Shown piece by piece: positions 20,714-34,823 of a stretch of DNA of 64,000 nucleotides. The stretch covers positions 1,866,088,988-1,866,152,987 of the forward strand of contig OY728128.1 of NCBI GenBank assembly GCA_963277665.1. The letters run 5' to 3'. The notes beneath the pieces were generated by a model. It was not told the origin of the DNA, ran no database searches, and saw only the letters and a list, made by a program, of their open reading frames with translations. Each line of letters begins with the position of its first letter. Position 1 is the stretch's first letter. Made by a program: the position numbers and the translations under genes. This DNA comes from Viscum album. Its lineage: Eukaryota; Streptophyta; Magnoliopsida; Santalales; Viscaceae.

Positions 20714-22344
20714 ACTGTAACGCCCCGACCCTAGATTCCCAGTGTCGGTGCATTATTTTAATACATTGGAATGATTATAAGGAATCAAGTCCTGAAATAC
20801 TGATTAGTTTAGTAGTCCTGAAAAATAGATTACATACATGAACGTTACATTACACTTTCTAATATACAACAAAAAATATAATCCCTCGAGAATGCCATTG
20901 TTCCCATAGATTAGCCTTGAATCTCAAACATAATACACTTCTTGGAATCTTGGGAAGATAAAACATAAGAAAGGGGTGAGCACTGATTCTCAGTAAGGGT
21001 AAATAATTTAGCAGAAGATAACATAAACAATAGGCATGGTGAATAATTTAAAACACACTCCTTTACAAATAATAAATATGAAAACTTTATAGAAGAAATA
21101 TGAGTAGAGTAAATACTACCATAATAAAACATAGTCATGGGTGTTCTACTAGTCGAATAACCTCATAAACTATCAATATTATTTTTATAATGAGAGAATG
21201 TATAATGCCAGACATTCTAAAACATTTTGTCAAGGCCTCGGACAAAATGTCTAAAAATGATTAAGGCCTCAGCGAAAACTATATATAAAATTGGGAAAGG
21301 CCTCTGTCAATTACATGTCTAATTGTCTCATGAGACCTACCGATGCATCAAGAAGCTATAGCGGGCTCCACTTATAACTTAATATGTTCAGTACATTCCT
21401 CATATGAAAAGGACGAAACATAACATAAACATTCATATTAGAACTAGCATACAAAATGTCAATACTTTAACCATAAACCATGAATGGTATAACAATAATA
21501 CATCCACAGTCAAACATATCACAAAACCTTCAATACAATATGGAATATTTTTATCATAATAAATCAACTTCAAACAAGTTTAAAATCCATCAATGGATGT
21601 TGACATAGATGAGAATTATTTGTGAAACTCTTTGAGATAAATATCCATTTTTCATTAAAACATTTAAAAGTCTCACAATTTAGAATGGAAGAAATTTAAT
21701 GACATTTTTGAATCAAATATTCCCATAACAATTTTAATCTTTTTAATGGAATTAACATTTTAAAAACATTCATGTCCATATAAATAAATCCTTAAAAGAA
21801 ACATTTTGAAAACATGGACATTAATGAGAATGATTTAGAAGAATAAATATTTAAAAAATTTAAAATGATGTTTTAATAAAATATTCTCTTAAAATAATCC
21901 CATTGAAAACTCTTTTATGAAACATGGACATGGATAATAAATTTGTCTGAGTAAAAACGTACCCATAAAAAATTTCGAATAATAATGAGATTGAGGAATT
22001 AACTCTTACCTTACACTTTCCATTGGTCGAGGGTACGTTTATCCTGCTATATAATGACCATTGTATGTTATTAGATTATAAAATAACCATATTTATATTT
22101 ATTATATCATACATGATTTATTTATGACTTTATACTACAAATTTAATAATGGTTTTCATGTTAAATTAACATTTCGGGTAATAGTCGCCTTCTTTATCGT
22201 ACGTATTTTAACTTGTTATTGTTGACCATATCATTTAGATCATGATTTAAATAATCCCGGAATACAAACCTTGATTCATATATCATATATATTTAGAATA
22301 TAAATATTTATAATAGATAGATATATGAAATGGAAAACACCATT

Positions 22345-22372
22345 TATGGGGATGGTAGTCCGTACGTACCCA
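22345..22372 (-). repeat. CGTACG-type motif, third copy in element 2 5' LTR
   Basis: TGGGGATGGTAGTCCGTACG followed by TACC; partner of 15290-15320 in the other LTR of the same element. Confidence 0.5.
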
Positions 22373-22460
22373 TAAATGTTGTTTTTGTTTTCATATCGTA
22401 TTGAGCAAAAGTAAGTGAATAAGATATATTTAAGTACATAAATACACACAAACTTAGACA

Positions 22461-22483
22461 TATATATATATATATATATATAT
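22461..22483. repeat. (TA)n microsatellite
   Basis: About 11 TA units, absent from the other LTR of the same element, so it expanded after insertion. Confidence 0.85.
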
Positions 22484-22583
22484 CCAGTAGCATTACTAAT
22501 TCATATATTACATAATTATTAGTAATATATATATTTATATAATCATTGAAGAATGGTGAACGTGGAAATGAATCTCATCGCGT

Positions 22584-22613
22584 TGTGGAGACAGTAATCC
22601 GTACGTATGCACG
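22584..22613 (-). repeat. CGTACG motif in element 2 5' LTR, copy 2
   Basis: TGTGGAGACAGTAATCCGTA then CGTATGCACG. Confidence 0.65.
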
Positions 22614-22764
22614 AGAGACAACATAATTTATTTAATGGAGTCAAATTGGATTTTATATTAATTTAACACATGCATTTTCATGTTATATTTATTATTTATA
22701 TACATATTTATCATCATTATATCCGTCCAAATTACATAGTGTTGAATAACAAATTACACCACGA

Positions 22765-22795
22765 CGTGGAGACTGTAAGAAGTACGTACACACAC
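22765..22795 (-). repeat. CGTACG motif in element 2 5' LTR, copy 1
   Basis: CGTGGAGACTGTAAGAAGTA then CGTACACACACA; equivalent to 4725-4754. Confidence 0.65.
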
Positions 22796-23137
22796 ATGGT
22801 GACATTAATATTAATAGGATGAATAGAATAATGAATATGGTTATTACATAGTTTTAATAAAATCAGAGTATATATAAGGTACTAGATTTATTATATTGGT
22901 ATTGTGATAATAAATAATGTGTAAGTGGAAAAATAAAATAACGTGGAAGAGGGTGGTGAAATCATTACCTCTTCTTTGGGTTCTTCCTTTTGATTTGATC
23001 AAAAGGGATCCTAGGTTGGCTTTGGGACTAAAATAAGTCCTCTAGGATGAAGTTAGTATAGTTGGTAGGATATTTGGGTAGGGGTTGGTAGAGCCAAATG
23101 GCTTTGGAGGTGTTAATTTTAGAGAAGGGGAAGTGCC

Positions 23138-23145
23138 CTTTTATA
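23138..23145 (-). promoter_or_regulatory. TATA box of element 2 5' LTR
   Basis: CTTTTATA on the plus strand in the same conserved block as the other LTRs. Confidence 0.6.
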
Positions 23146-25203
23146 AGAGGGGCGAGGGGCACCCTAGGAAAAAATTAAAATATTATTTTATAATAAATTC
23201 ATTTTTGGCTTCTAATGTCTCAAAAATGAAATATTTAAAGTATAATATGGGGATGGATTGAATACGACTAAACCATTAGGTTTTATATAGGATTAGGGCA
23301 ACATAATGACCATAACTTTTAGATTTAACTCTTAGTTAAATAGTTTGACATTTACCATGTCTCTTTGTATTTTTATATTATATGGTTAATAAACATACTA
23401 TAAAATTTCAATAAATCCCCACATGGTTAATTAATGTCATATATATTATTATATAAGTCTTTTTTCGGAACCTTATATTTTGAGGAATAGAATAAAAATT
23501 AATAATATAATATTTGTTTTAAAAACTCTTTTATGTCAATTTTGACACTATTTGGTATTTTTTTCTATATTCATAACAACTTTATTAATTCGAATAAAAT
23601 TCATTTAATCAAATATAATATGTCATATTAACCTTTAAAATTAGTGGAATTCATGAAAAGTGTAATTTACATTTATTTGGGTTTTTATAATACCAATTAT
23701 TTTAATATTTTCTCAATAAGGTAATTACTGAATCATTATTGTGTCATAAATAAATTAAATTAAAAAATGTATAAAAATTATAAATAAAACTCGATTATTT
23801 AGGGAATATTATTATCTTTCCAATGAATATTTATAGTAAAAAATATGACTTATAATACCCAATGTAAAATGATATTTACTAAAAGATATTTGTTTATGTC
23901 GTTTTTTCCTTTACTTTTGGTTAATTAAAATAAAGTGTCATTATACTTCTGAAGTAGTTCAATGGGGTCTCAAAATATACCTAAGGATGGATATTTTTGG
24001 CCATGACTCATCCAATAAGGTTAGGAGAAGTTTTAAAGTAATTTTGTATTATTATAATATACTTTTTTACCTTGAATTACCCTATTTACCTTTAACCGCG
24101 GTAAATAAAAGTCAATAGTATCTATTGACCAAAAAAAAATTTCATCTTATTGATCCAAATTTTATTTACTGAGGTTAACTGTGTCTCTCATATTTTGAAA
24201 TTTGACTCACAGAAATGGTAAAATAATGTTTTATGAAAATTTGCAAATTCTCCTAGGAGGTGGGTAAAAGACGGTAAAAAGATCAATAAAATTTTTATAT
24301 ATCTAAATTTTTTATAAAATGACTCCACTTAATTACATTGAAATTATATAGGTATTATGTATCTATTTTTACATAAAATAAATTTAAATAAAACAAATAA
24401 TTATTTAAATAAAAAGTCAGTTTTAAACAATAACTCAGTGTTTTTCACTATTAATCAAAATTGAATGTTTTCAGAAAAATAACAAAAATTCACCCTAAGA
24501 TAATTTTGATTTTACGAATTCAAAATATAGAAGATGTATTTATTAATCTAAAATTAATTCCCATTGCCAAAACCAAAAGGCGTATTTTTATGAAATAATA
24601 ACTATCAAAAGATTGACACTTGTTTATGATCAATTTCAATGTGAAATTACATACAATGAGCAAAATTTGATTAAATGGAAAAAATATAATATATTTATAT
24701 TTCCAGACCATTAAAATGTATAATTTAACACTATAATTTAATATTATTAAAAATGTTCTTTTAGTTAAAATATAGTATTTTCACTATTCACCCAAATTTG
24801 AAACTTATCAAAAAAAAAACAAAAAAAATTTAATAAAACTAAATTATTATGTCCCGATTATAAAGAAAAAGTTTATATTGTCAAATTTAATATATAAAAG
24901 TGTCAAATATTGGATTTAAAAAGGGTTCGCCATTAAAAGTCCATAAAATTTCAATTTTTGAAAAGAATTCTTTTATCTGAATAAATTAATTTGTTCTTAT
25001 ATTTGGTCTAAGAAATACATAATATGGATGTTAAAATTATATAGAGTTTATAAGATTCAAAATGCACTTAATACTATTTATAACCTCTTTTTGAACGGGT
25101 AGTTTGATAATGTTGTGGTGTGCTCGATCTCGGTGTTACGTGTAGTGAAAGCTATTAAATTACTTTAATGAGATAACGTAACATGAAATCTTGGTGTGTT
25201 ACA

Positions 25204-27721
25204 AATACCAAACACCATTGTTGATCTGTATCCATCAATGAATTTTCCCGTGATTGAGCCGAGACCATTTATGCAATCTACATCTTGCATGCATGCGAAT
25301 ATCTCAATGGAGTCTGAAGAAAACATAGTTACGAGGAATTAATTTTCATCTGTGATACATAAAGGATCCTTGCAAGATTCATTCACAATAATCATGCAAG
25401 AAATCTTTACTCCATGCTTGACTATAGGAGCCCGCATTTGTAAAAAGGAAACACTCGAGACTTGCGGATTATCCATGACCTGCTGTTTTAAAATATTGAA
25501 GCCACAGATCTCTGGAATTCAAACCCCTGATCTTAATGTTAGATATTCATAGGTTGAATGTAGAAGAGGAAGTATATATCGCATATAAATGGAGTTGTAC
25601 CCAAGCTGAGAGACAATGCTGCACCCACATGTTCAAGGGCTCTTGTTTTAAAAAACAGATCATCTTCCTCTACTCCACTTCGCGAGGAGGATGTATGAGT
25701 CTCATAAGCATTCTACACTACAAATAAGAGTTATTGCAGGCCTTAAATAGGTGCCACACACCCTCTAAAATCTCTAAGTATAACCATCACCCAAACATGC
25801 AATTGGTTTTGTAAAACCATTTTGGTGCTTTGCGAAGGCCACACCATCATGAACAAGTGTTTGGGATTCTCTCTCAAATATATTTTTAAAGAGGAAATTA
25901 TTTTCTCCTCAAGATCAAAGAGGAAACTCAAATCATTTCTTGAAGAAATTATCCTTTGGCCACCCTAGTTTCATGAGGTTATGAAGATCCCTCTATCATA
26001 CACACACATATACCCTACTATTTTTAGGGATTTGTGATTTGGTGGAGAAGGAGAGAAGTCCAACATAAATGCATAAACACATGTGTATTGTTTGAGGAAG
26101 CCTGAGCCTATGCTTTGAGAGTTTGAGGAAGGAGTTCTCAAAAAAGGGTTAACCCATTTGTGTTTGAAGAGGCATATACATATAAACATAAAGAAAACCC
26201 TAAGTGAAAAAGGAACAAAGAAAATAATTAACAGTAAAGGAAAGAAGTAGAGAAGAGGTTGTGTGTGTTTTCTCAAAGAATCATACCCATTTCGGTTCTC
26301 ACACTAGAAGAGGAGGAGTTTAATTCATGCATGCATGCATTCCCATGAGCAGGTGAAGTGACTTAACTAAAGAATTAAATGTACGTGTGTGCACATGTGT
26401 AAAGAAGAATAAGAAAGAAAGGGAAGAAATATTTCAACCAAAATGTCATATCCATGTTCACATGAATTCATGAACAAGAGAGAATAATTAATTCAAATGA
26501 TGCTATGTGAGATAATTCTCAATTCATGAACGATCACATTGGTATATGTTATTCTAGTTAAATAAAGAATAAGAGTTCATTTAATTATTTCACTAAATAT
26601 GAAGAAGTGTATTGTAGTTGGTGTTTCACTAGAGAAGAAGAGAAATAAATAAGGGAGAATTGCATGCCTAATGTTTTTAAGTAATAAAGGGAAGATCACT
26701 AAAGAAGAACAAGAGGAGAACCAAACTTTTGAAGAAGGAAGAAGATAGTATCCATAACCATAATAAAAAACCAGATAAAGGCTTCTTGTTGGACTAGGAT
26801 ATCACCAGTCCAAGGAAGATGATTGTCTCCCACCTTCTCTAAGGTTATGGGAGTTACACTAGCTAGAGGATTGTTTTCCTAGACACTCCATTGTCACAAC
26901 ATTTCACATTATAATGTAGAATCCATGTAATGGTCATTCCAATGCATGGAAAAGATGCAACTACTATTTTTGTGTGTTGAACCATCTAAAAAAATCGGGT
27001 TCATATTTTTACTACTTTTTATTATTACATGTGATAGGGAGAAGAGAATTAGAGAATCCAGATCCTAACAGGTCCTAAGGTACATGGATAAAATATTGGA
27101 ATAGGTTTAAGAAGTCCACAACACTGATTCCAGCCCCCCCCCTCGGTATTAGGAATATCCCACACGTGCCCTCTCAGGATCAATCCTCCCTAATTGGGAG
27201 GATACCAAACACTTAGTGAGGGGATCCTACTTAGCTAAAACCATAGTGACAGAAGTTGTTGAGCTGATTCCATTAGGCCTTCAACTCTGTGGTCCATTTT
27301 TTATATCAAATCATTAGTAGAGAGTTAGATTTCTTTGATTCAACTCTACTATACAAAACATGTGAGAGAATCATGTATTGGTGTCCATAGGGATAACCTC
27401 TCGGTACATCATAAGTTTAGGGACTTCTGGTATCACCTAGTCTTATCATTTATAGGAGTATGAAGTAATATTTGGACATTCCATCTATTTACTAATTTGA
27501 CAACATTTTCACTCAAAAATGAAAATGAAACTTTCCAAGCCTTGAGTCTCTGCCTCTAAATAATGAATCGAGAGAATTAAAGAACCATCCAAATCTACCC
27601 ATAGACTGGACATAGTGGCTATGCACTCAACATCATCTGTATAAAATTGATTTACCTATCTCATATAATAGATGAAATCCAAAAATAGGGATTAACATGA
27701 GTCAATGTGAGAAATATCATC
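25204..27721. other. Unassigned degraded repeat DNA
   Basis: No intact frame. If the old minus-strand gypsy element continues here, its polymerase region should lie in this interval, but I recognise no reverse transcriptase or integrase motif. There is a run of nine C at 27134-27142 and a CATG-rich stretch at 26325-26341. Part of 26000-27100 has the look of a decayed LTR or transcript leader (pyrimidine-rich on the minus strand), but no ends could be defined. Confidence 0.3.
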
Positions 27722-28466
27722 TTATAGTACCCCTACATGACCATTGAAATAGTATTTGAGGCACCGGTGATACGAGGGGGTGACTATCATGTGCAGATAA
27801 AGCCAGGGCCTACCGAGAAGCATGTTACAGGTGATATACTATGAGACTACGATGAATTCAGTGCTTGATATCAATCCTCTGACCTTGGTATTCAATTGAA
27901 TCTTACTACATGGCCTCTCATTATCCCTATTATATTCCTAAATATTTATGTTTAAGGGACTCATGTCTACTTTAATCAGTCATAGATTTTGGAGCATCCG
28001 AGTTGGGATGAGATTGATCTTGGAACCTGTCTCCACCAGGAAATGGCGAATTTCCACACCATTGAATTAGCCTATGATGTAAAATGGGTAGATGATTCCT
28101 GGAATATGGGATACCTCATATTCTCTCAAAAGTTTATTATTGATTAACATTCCTATCACTCAGCCTCCTCTACATATTTTTTCTATGTGACAACTACTTC
28201 TCTTCAAAATGAAGGGGGATTTTCAATGATTCTATGAGGGGCTCGTTCATTTCACTTGATAGGTGTAGGGCCTCAAGGATCAAGATCATTGAAGGTATAT
28301 TGTGTAAGTGCATTGTAATATCATTATTCCATGTCAGATGAAATTTTCTTCTAACATGGTGTTTTTCTTTTGCTGGGGGAATAACGGGTGTTGTCAGGTG
28401 GAGAAATAGCTTCTCACTTGTGCTAAAAATATTCTGATGCTCATCAGCTAACATTCCCAAAACCAC
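27722..28466 (-). pseudogene. Degraded Ty3/gypsy gag C-terminus and aspartic protease
   Basis: On the minus strand, 28466-28194 is open and contains PSMILILEALHLSSEMNEPL, like the pre-protease linker of plant gypsy polyproteins. After a frameshift near 28150-28190 the frame reads NGVEIRHFLVETGSKINLIP (from 28063). This is the retropepsin active-site region with the catalytic Asp of D-T/S-G changed to Glu in ETGS. About 80 codons later comes NMLLGRPWLYLHM (27817-27800 area), followed by a YHRCLKYYFNG segment. Both are hallmark post-protease motifs of Ty3/gypsy pol. Several in-frame stops are present, the last at 27722-27724. Active-site loss, stops and the frameshift make it a relic. The best fit is a non-chromovirus (Tat/Athila-like) lineage, tentatively. 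Confidence 0.78.
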
Positions 28467-29690
28467 TATTGGATAACTTTCATCTAGATGAGGCCTAGAT
28501 TTAGTTGTATATTGATGATCATGGTTCAGTCATGAATGTTTTTATCAGTTAGTTAACACATCCATCTCTGAAGGTGTGTATAATGCGGTGGTATGAGAAG
28601 ATTATGCCTGCTAAGATCTAAAAAAAATCTTGTTGGCCTTGTTAGCATGAAAAAATCATCTTAGTGTAATAAAATATGTATTCCATAAGTTTCGATGTCT
28701 GTGAAATCCTCTTTTATGGAATTGACCAGAGGAATTTAGGAGGTTCGCAAGGAACCCCACATCATTGAGAATTGTAAGGTAGTCTAACAACTTGATGAAA
28801 TTAATAGAGGCATTCTCATCATCAATAGATGGGTATTCCAATGTTAGACAAAACATGGGGGAGATTACCAACTCAAGAGACATGAGATCACTAAGGTTGT
28901 GAGAAGAATTTGGAACCTTTGATGGAATTTATTTTACCTTGAACTATTGCAACCTACCCTCTTGAGATTTGGTAGGCTGTGATATAGATGTAGAAGTGTC
29001 AAAAATGGAAGGCATAATGGATTCATGAGGTTTTGGCCTAACAAATTGGTAATGGATGACACCATTGGAATGAGAATCATACCTAAAAGACAAAAATTCA
29101 TCCAAAATTTGAGTCCCATGGTTATAAACCTAATTCCATTTACCTGAACACGAAATTTCAATGTTGATCACACCAAAGATATGTTCCAATTCAATCAGGA
29201 TGGTTCCAATCCTAACCAAACCATTATGCACTTGATCCTAGAACCAATCCTTAAAAACATTGTTGTCCTTAATGGTATGTATAGGTATCATGTGGTAAAG
29301 GAAATGATTGGAGAGACTAATGAGTTTGGATCCATGGGTCCTCTTGCACTATGAAATCTTTAGAATCCCCTACTTTAAGGAATAGAGGAAATAATCAGGA
29401 ACTTATTCATATTTAAAAGAATATGTCCAGTTTATTATTTCTAGGAAGGGAACATTGGGATCTTAGCCATGATGAGGGTATATATCATGATCATGGTATA
29501 GAGATACATTCTCTCATCTTGGAATATGTGTTCGGTGAGGTAGTTTCTACTAATTATGTCATGGGAAAGGTAAATCATGATGAGGCTAATACACTCTGTG
29601 ATGTTCAATTGGAAAATGATCCAATAACTCCAACATCTCAGGGGCCTCTAACAATAATGTGGTGACATTTTCTAATTTGAACAATCTTGT
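28467..29690 (-). pseudogene. Probable decayed gag region between capsid and protease
   Basis: Lies between a capsid-like segment (29700-30081) and the protease relic on the same strand, so by position it should be the rest of gag. Patches of minus-strand open frame exist (28883-28656, 29161-28934) but no zinc knuckle or other diagnostic motif is readable. Assigned by context only. Confidence 0.4.
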
Positions 29691-30081
29691 TGTAGGATAT
29701 AGAGTAGGAAACAAGCATGTTTTTAGCCTTCTATAAGGATTCCTCAAAATCATGGGCATTATCATAAAAATTAAAGGAATCCACCTGATATATTCTGAGA
29801 GATAAGGGTAAGAATTATATCATTCTTGAAATTCCCCAAACACATCATCAACAACTACTCATGAGTTAGCGACATGTTGAGTGAGTAAGTGAGGCCTTTC
29901 CACTAGGTGAAAATAATCTATAACTTGATCATTAGTATTCCTCATGAACATGAATAGTTATGCAATGCCTGTCTTTACTGTAGTGGAGATGAACTATTAG
30001 AGTCACTTTTTGTAAAGCTCTTCCTAATCTGTGATGAACCCTATAGGTATTTGAATATAACTGATGAATGTATGCCATTCA
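29691..30081 (-). pseudogene. Degraded Ty3/gypsy capsid domain, downstream half
   Basis: On the minus strand from 30080 the frame reads EWHTFISYIQIPIGF, then a stop where a Trp is expected before EELYKK, then FISTTVKTGIA, a stop, and NTNDQVIDYFHLVERPH. This follows the retrotransposon_gag domain pattern (W..SL...SI.TWEEL..KFL..F, then ..GIAEL..., then E.V.DY..RWR). At least six stops interrupt it. The array begins one base beyond, and the frame continues at 57010. The capsid would have formed the virus-like particle. Confidence 0.62.
30077..30081. repeat. Decayed target duplication of the array, left copy
   Basis: ATTCA here versus CTTCT at 57010-57014: three of five positions agree. Removing one copy and the array restores one gag frame across the junction, which supports these bases as the true duplication. 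Confidence 0.5.
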
Positions 30082-31910
30082 TGTAATGACCCGAACCTAG
30101 AATCCCGGAACCGGTGACTTACTTAATTACATTAGCATATATATAATATTAAAATCCCAAGGGAACAAATATTTTATTAGTATTGTCAAACTATATATAT
30201 ACATGAGTCTTTTATTTAAAATGAATAAAAAAATTACAACCTAATTTTTATCGATAATAAATTTATTCCATATTGTGTATTATTGCATATCTTTCATAGC
30301 ACACATCAGTGAATCCTATAGAAAGGAATCATAATAAGGGTGAGCTCTAATTCTCAGTAAGGGTAAGTACAATGTAAGCGATAATGAATCAATGAGAACA
30401 AATAAATATGAAAATTTCAATAACTAAAAACACATGACCAAATAATAACTAGATACAAGATAATAAATATCCCTTGGTAAAAAACTAAAACAAATAGAAT
30501 TTAATAAATAATATGAGAATGAAATATTTCCATGTATAATTTCAAATCAATAATCTGATGGATAAAAATAAAAATAGTAACTGAATTCTCTATATATAAA
30601 ATTCATAATTATTGGATGCCCTATTTCCTAGGTACATGACACCTTTACCGTCAAGACATTTCACAAGATATTTTACCATATCGAATTGAAACTCATATGA
30701 TTTTATCAACTAATTCAGATCATGGGACTACCTCTATATAAAGAGTCTTACTTTAAATAGTCCCCAACCCTTGTCGTACCGTTACAAAGCATTCTTCATA
30801 TATCGAATAATCAATTAAAAAAGATTTTAAATAAATGTGTCTCATAAAAATTTGAAACATCTGAATATAATGATCAAAATAAGATTAATGATATGATATA
30901 TTGATGGGTTGTATACTTACAACGATCCTAAAAATAATTTTTGAATAATCTTTATTTCTCACAGATGTAAAACTGAGAGGAGAATATCTTTACAAGTTTG
31001 AAATAATTTATTTAAAAGGACACAAATTTTCAAAAGAAATTATTTTATTTGAGAAGAAATATTTAAACATATAAAGGAAGCCTCAAAACACTGGGCATCA
31101 TGATGGCAGTAAATTACATTCATACTGTATAAGATAAAAATTCCTTTTACTTTTGTAAAGTACTTACTTTTGAAAAATGATTGGAATATGCCTTTTAAAT
31201 AATTATTTAAAAAATAAAAAAAGGGAAAATTTTCTTTAATAATCATTGTAGAATAGTAAAAAAATGTTTTTTATAAAAAATTAATATGGAATATAATTAT
31301 TCCACATTTGATACTTAATCAAAAAACAATCATGAATATTATTGAGATTGTGAAATAACCCTTACCATGTTATAATCAGAAAAATAGTATTTCCACCCAA
31401 ATAAAGAAAATTATATGGATATTAAAATACAATAATATTCATAATAATAGTCATAAAATATATTCATGGGATGTATATACACCACAAAATAAAAATAATT
31501 ATTTTATAACGCACGTGTACAACAAAAATAGAAGTGACACAAAAATCTCTTACTTTGGGTTGGATTTTCTCCATACATGTACAAAAATACTATATAGTCG
31601 GTTTATACATATTATTATATTATATCCAAATCATAATAAAGTTTATTATTGCATATATTACCCCATTAGAATACTTTAATATTCGTTTATGAATAATATT
31701 ATATTCATTTTATTATTTTTGGGTGTTAATTGCCATGTTTTTTTATACTTGTTTAGTATTTAAAGTCTCAGTTATCATGAATAGGATATATATATATATA
31801 TATATTCCATTCCATAATAATATTAATTTCATAAATATCATATTGAATCATTATATATGTGTTTATAATGATTCTTAAATGGGTAACAAGGAATATGGAT
31901 CACATAGTGT

Positions 31911-31940
31911 CGTTGAGACGGTATGCCATATATATGCACC
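31911..31940 (-). repeat. CGTACG-type motif in array LTR 1, copy 2
   Basis: CGTTGAGACGGTATGCCATA onward; degraded CGTACG core. Confidence 0.55.
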
Positions 31941-32104
31941 ATCGACAATATCATTATGTTAATAGTGAAATGGTATGGAAGTGGTTGGTATAATAATTAT
32001 TAAAGAATCAATATACTTTAATAATTAATATATATATATATCCATTATTTTCATAATTATACCCATCAATGTAATGTGGTGATGAAAAAAAGATTACACC
32101 ACAG

Positions 32105-32135
32105 TATGGAGACGGTATGTCGTACGTACGTACAC
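32105..32135 (-). repeat. CGTACG-type motif in array LTR 1, copy 1
   Basis: TATGGAGACGGTATGTCGTA then CGTACGTACAC; core intact. Confidence 0.65.
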
Positions 32136-34823
32136 ATGATGTTTTTGTTTTTATTAAGATGGATAAAATGTGGAATATGGTTCCCATAATCATAATAAAT
32201 TCTAAAAATATATATGATTATTTATTTATTACTTTATCATGTAACCAACATATGAAGGGGATGTGGAAGAATAAACAGGCTTGAAAGAGTCAATAATGAT
32301 GATTACCTATTCTTCAGAAAATATCCTTTAATATCTTCCAAAGTGATATAGGTAGGCATTTTGGAAAGACCAGAACATCTATAACATAACTAGGGATCTT
32401 GGTAATAGAAATGGTTAGTGTCTGGTTGAGATATATGGCTCAATGTGGTGTGAGGAAGTGAGAGATGAGGATCCCTTCTATAATTGTGGTGGGATACATT
32501 TGGAAATCCTCAAAACATTTTAATATTATATTGTTATTCTACAAGAAAAGGGTTAAAAATGTCCTATAAAGTAATATATTATGAAATTTTTGACCATATA
32601 TTATCAAATTTATGATTATTTTAAATTTTTTTAGATTATTAATAAATTTAATAATATATTAATTCAATAAAATATGATTAATGTCAAATTTGACACCATT
32701 ATTTTAATTGGACTTAAATTTATTTAATAAAAAGTGAAAATTAAAATATATTGTTATAAAAAATATATAATATTTCCTAAAAAACTATAAAATGAATTAT
32801 TCACATTAACTCAATTAAAATATATCAAAATTAAAACTTTTGAAATCAATATTTTAATTTTTCTCTTTATTAAATAAATACCCTATTATAATTGATGAAG
32901 AATTTGAAGTAATTATATAATTACTAAGAATTTAAAATAAATTTTTATTAATGAAAATATTAAAATTATTTTTAATAAAGACATTTAGTTTCATTAATAA
33001 CTTAATTTTGTCACTATTTTGACACATAAATGAAATTTAATAAAAAGAGAGTGATCTTTTGTAGCTATCATTGATTTAAATAATATATCAGTTATTTTTA
33101 TGGGAAATAATCCATTAAACAAATAAAATTAGATCTTAGGGTGATATTGGTAATATTAATATCATTCAATAACTTTTTTTACAAGATTAGGTCATGGTTA
33201 TGCACTTATATTTTGGATTTAACTCCCTTTTAAAAAATTTATGTCTTATCATGACAACATGTGTTTTTACCTTTTGAAGTTCAATATATTTACTATAGAA
33301 TTAAAAATGAAAAATAAATTATTCATTGATGACATTTTTTGAAATAACAAAATTGGTTGGATGAAACTGAGATTCATATTAATATAATATCATTTAATAA
33401 AATTTTATTTATTTTAAAATATAAATAATATCAATTTTGACACTATTAGTTACTTAATTTTTAGAAATTTAATAACAACGTGATAAATTAGAAACAATAA
33501 TTTTAATTAATCACTAACATGTAAAATTAATACATAAAATTGTTGGATGACATTAATTATACCAAATTATATTTAATTTCATATTTTAAATATCATTTTT
33601 TAGATTCTTATATTAATTAAACAATTTCTACATCATTATTGTTCCACTATCTAATGTAACAATTTTATTAGTAAAAATAATAAATAAATAACCATGGTTA
33701 AGATAAAAACATTATTTTTCTAAATAATATATATAGTCTAACATATCCTTTATATAACTTTATATTAAAAATATTATACTTGTTAAAAACAAAAGTTTGA
33801 AAAAATTGACTTTTCTTTGAATATAATTTTATAAATGATAGACTATCATAAAATTGGATTACAATGGTTATAAATTCTACCAATGATGATTTTTGTGTAA
33901 ATAACATAACCAATTAAATTAGGATAAATGTTAGGGAATTTTTATAATATTTATAATATATTTTTTACATTTAATAACCAGATTTATCCTTTACAATGGT
34001 AATGAAAAATATATCTAAAGTAACAACTCATATTGGGAAATATAAAAGGGGCCACTTTAAAAAATATGTATCTATGTATTAAAAATATGGATTTCATTTT
34101 TCAAAATTCAAAACACATAAATTTTTGAAATGAATTAAAAATTAATTTCATTGACGGAACGAGAAAACTATTTTTTAAAGTAAAAACGTTAAATAGTTCA
34201 CAAGGTTTTAATATTTAATTTTATTGTGAATTTTATTATATTCAACTTTATTGGATTAACTTATAAAAGTGTGATTTAATTATACTTTAAATATTTTTAA
34301 ATATATAATTTAACCCTATAAATAAATTAGGTAAAATATCTATTATAATTAAAATGAAATATTTTTTTTCATCATTCGTCAAAACATAAATCTTATCAAA
34401 AAAAATTAAAAAATTATAGAAAAGTGAATATTTATACTCAAATTTTAAATAATAATTCTATTCTTTTAAAAAATAAATTATACATGTGTCAAACATTATA
34501 TTTAAAAAAAGTGCTCTATCAAAATGCGGTAGAACATCCTTTAGTAAACTATAGTCTGTTAAAGTGTCAAATCAGATTCATTTTTTATATTATGCCTATA
34601 AAATCATACAGATGAATGTAAAAATATTTTTTTAAATATGTGATTTATTATTTTTATTATTTTTTTATACTATCAAATCCTTCAAATTTACGAGCAAGGT
34701 TATAATAATAATCTTTAATAGTATATTGTTGATTTTTTAAGCTTCATGTTAAACTCAAGATATAATATCAATGAAATTGAATTTATTTATGAGGAAACAT
34801 ACAAAAAATATTTGGGTATTACA

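Larger units (their letters stand above)
13669..25203 (-). mobile_element. Element 2: old non-autonomous relative of element 1
   Basis: The element reads right to left: 5' LTR 20716-25203 (4,488 bp), PBS 20702-20713, internal region 18130-20715 (2,586 bp), 3' LTR 13669-18129 (4,461 bp). Internal length, gag position, GC-richer block, antisense tRNA-like cassette, PPT and LTR signals are all collinear with element 1, so both belong to one subfamily. Its two LTRs differ at roughly 15-20% of positions in the stretches I compared, so it is far older. The flanking pentamers AAGAA and AATAC agree at only three of five positions, as expected for a decayed duplication. Elements 1 and 2 face each other tail to tail. 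Confidence 0.9.
20716..25203 (-). repeat. 5' LTR of element 2
   Basis: Left edge TGTAACGCCCCGACCCTAG is perfectly preserved; right edge is TCTTGGTGTGTTACA. It contains a TATA box (23138-23145), the CGTACG motifs and an 11-unit TA microsatellite (22461-22483). Confidence 0.9.
30082..34823 (-). repeat. Array LTR 1
   Basis: 4,742 bp; left edge TGTAATGACCCGAACCTAG, right edge TATTTGGGTATTACA. Contains the CTTACTGAGAATTAGAGCTC block next to a CTATAG acceptor-like site (30315-30370 area, reverse complement), two CGTACG-type motifs and an AT microsatellite at 31785-31805. Confidence 0.85.

Noticed and set aside
25971..26276. 101-codon minus-strand open stretch with a hydrophobic N-terminus, signal-peptide-like
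   Set aside because: Composition follows AT-rich, pyrimidine-rich DNA; no homologue recognised, no conserved neighbour, and the downstream frame is not open.
25204..27721. Reverse transcriptase and integrase of the old gypsy element
   Set aside because: Expected here by position, but I could not read any YxDD, HHCC or DDE motif, so no call was made.
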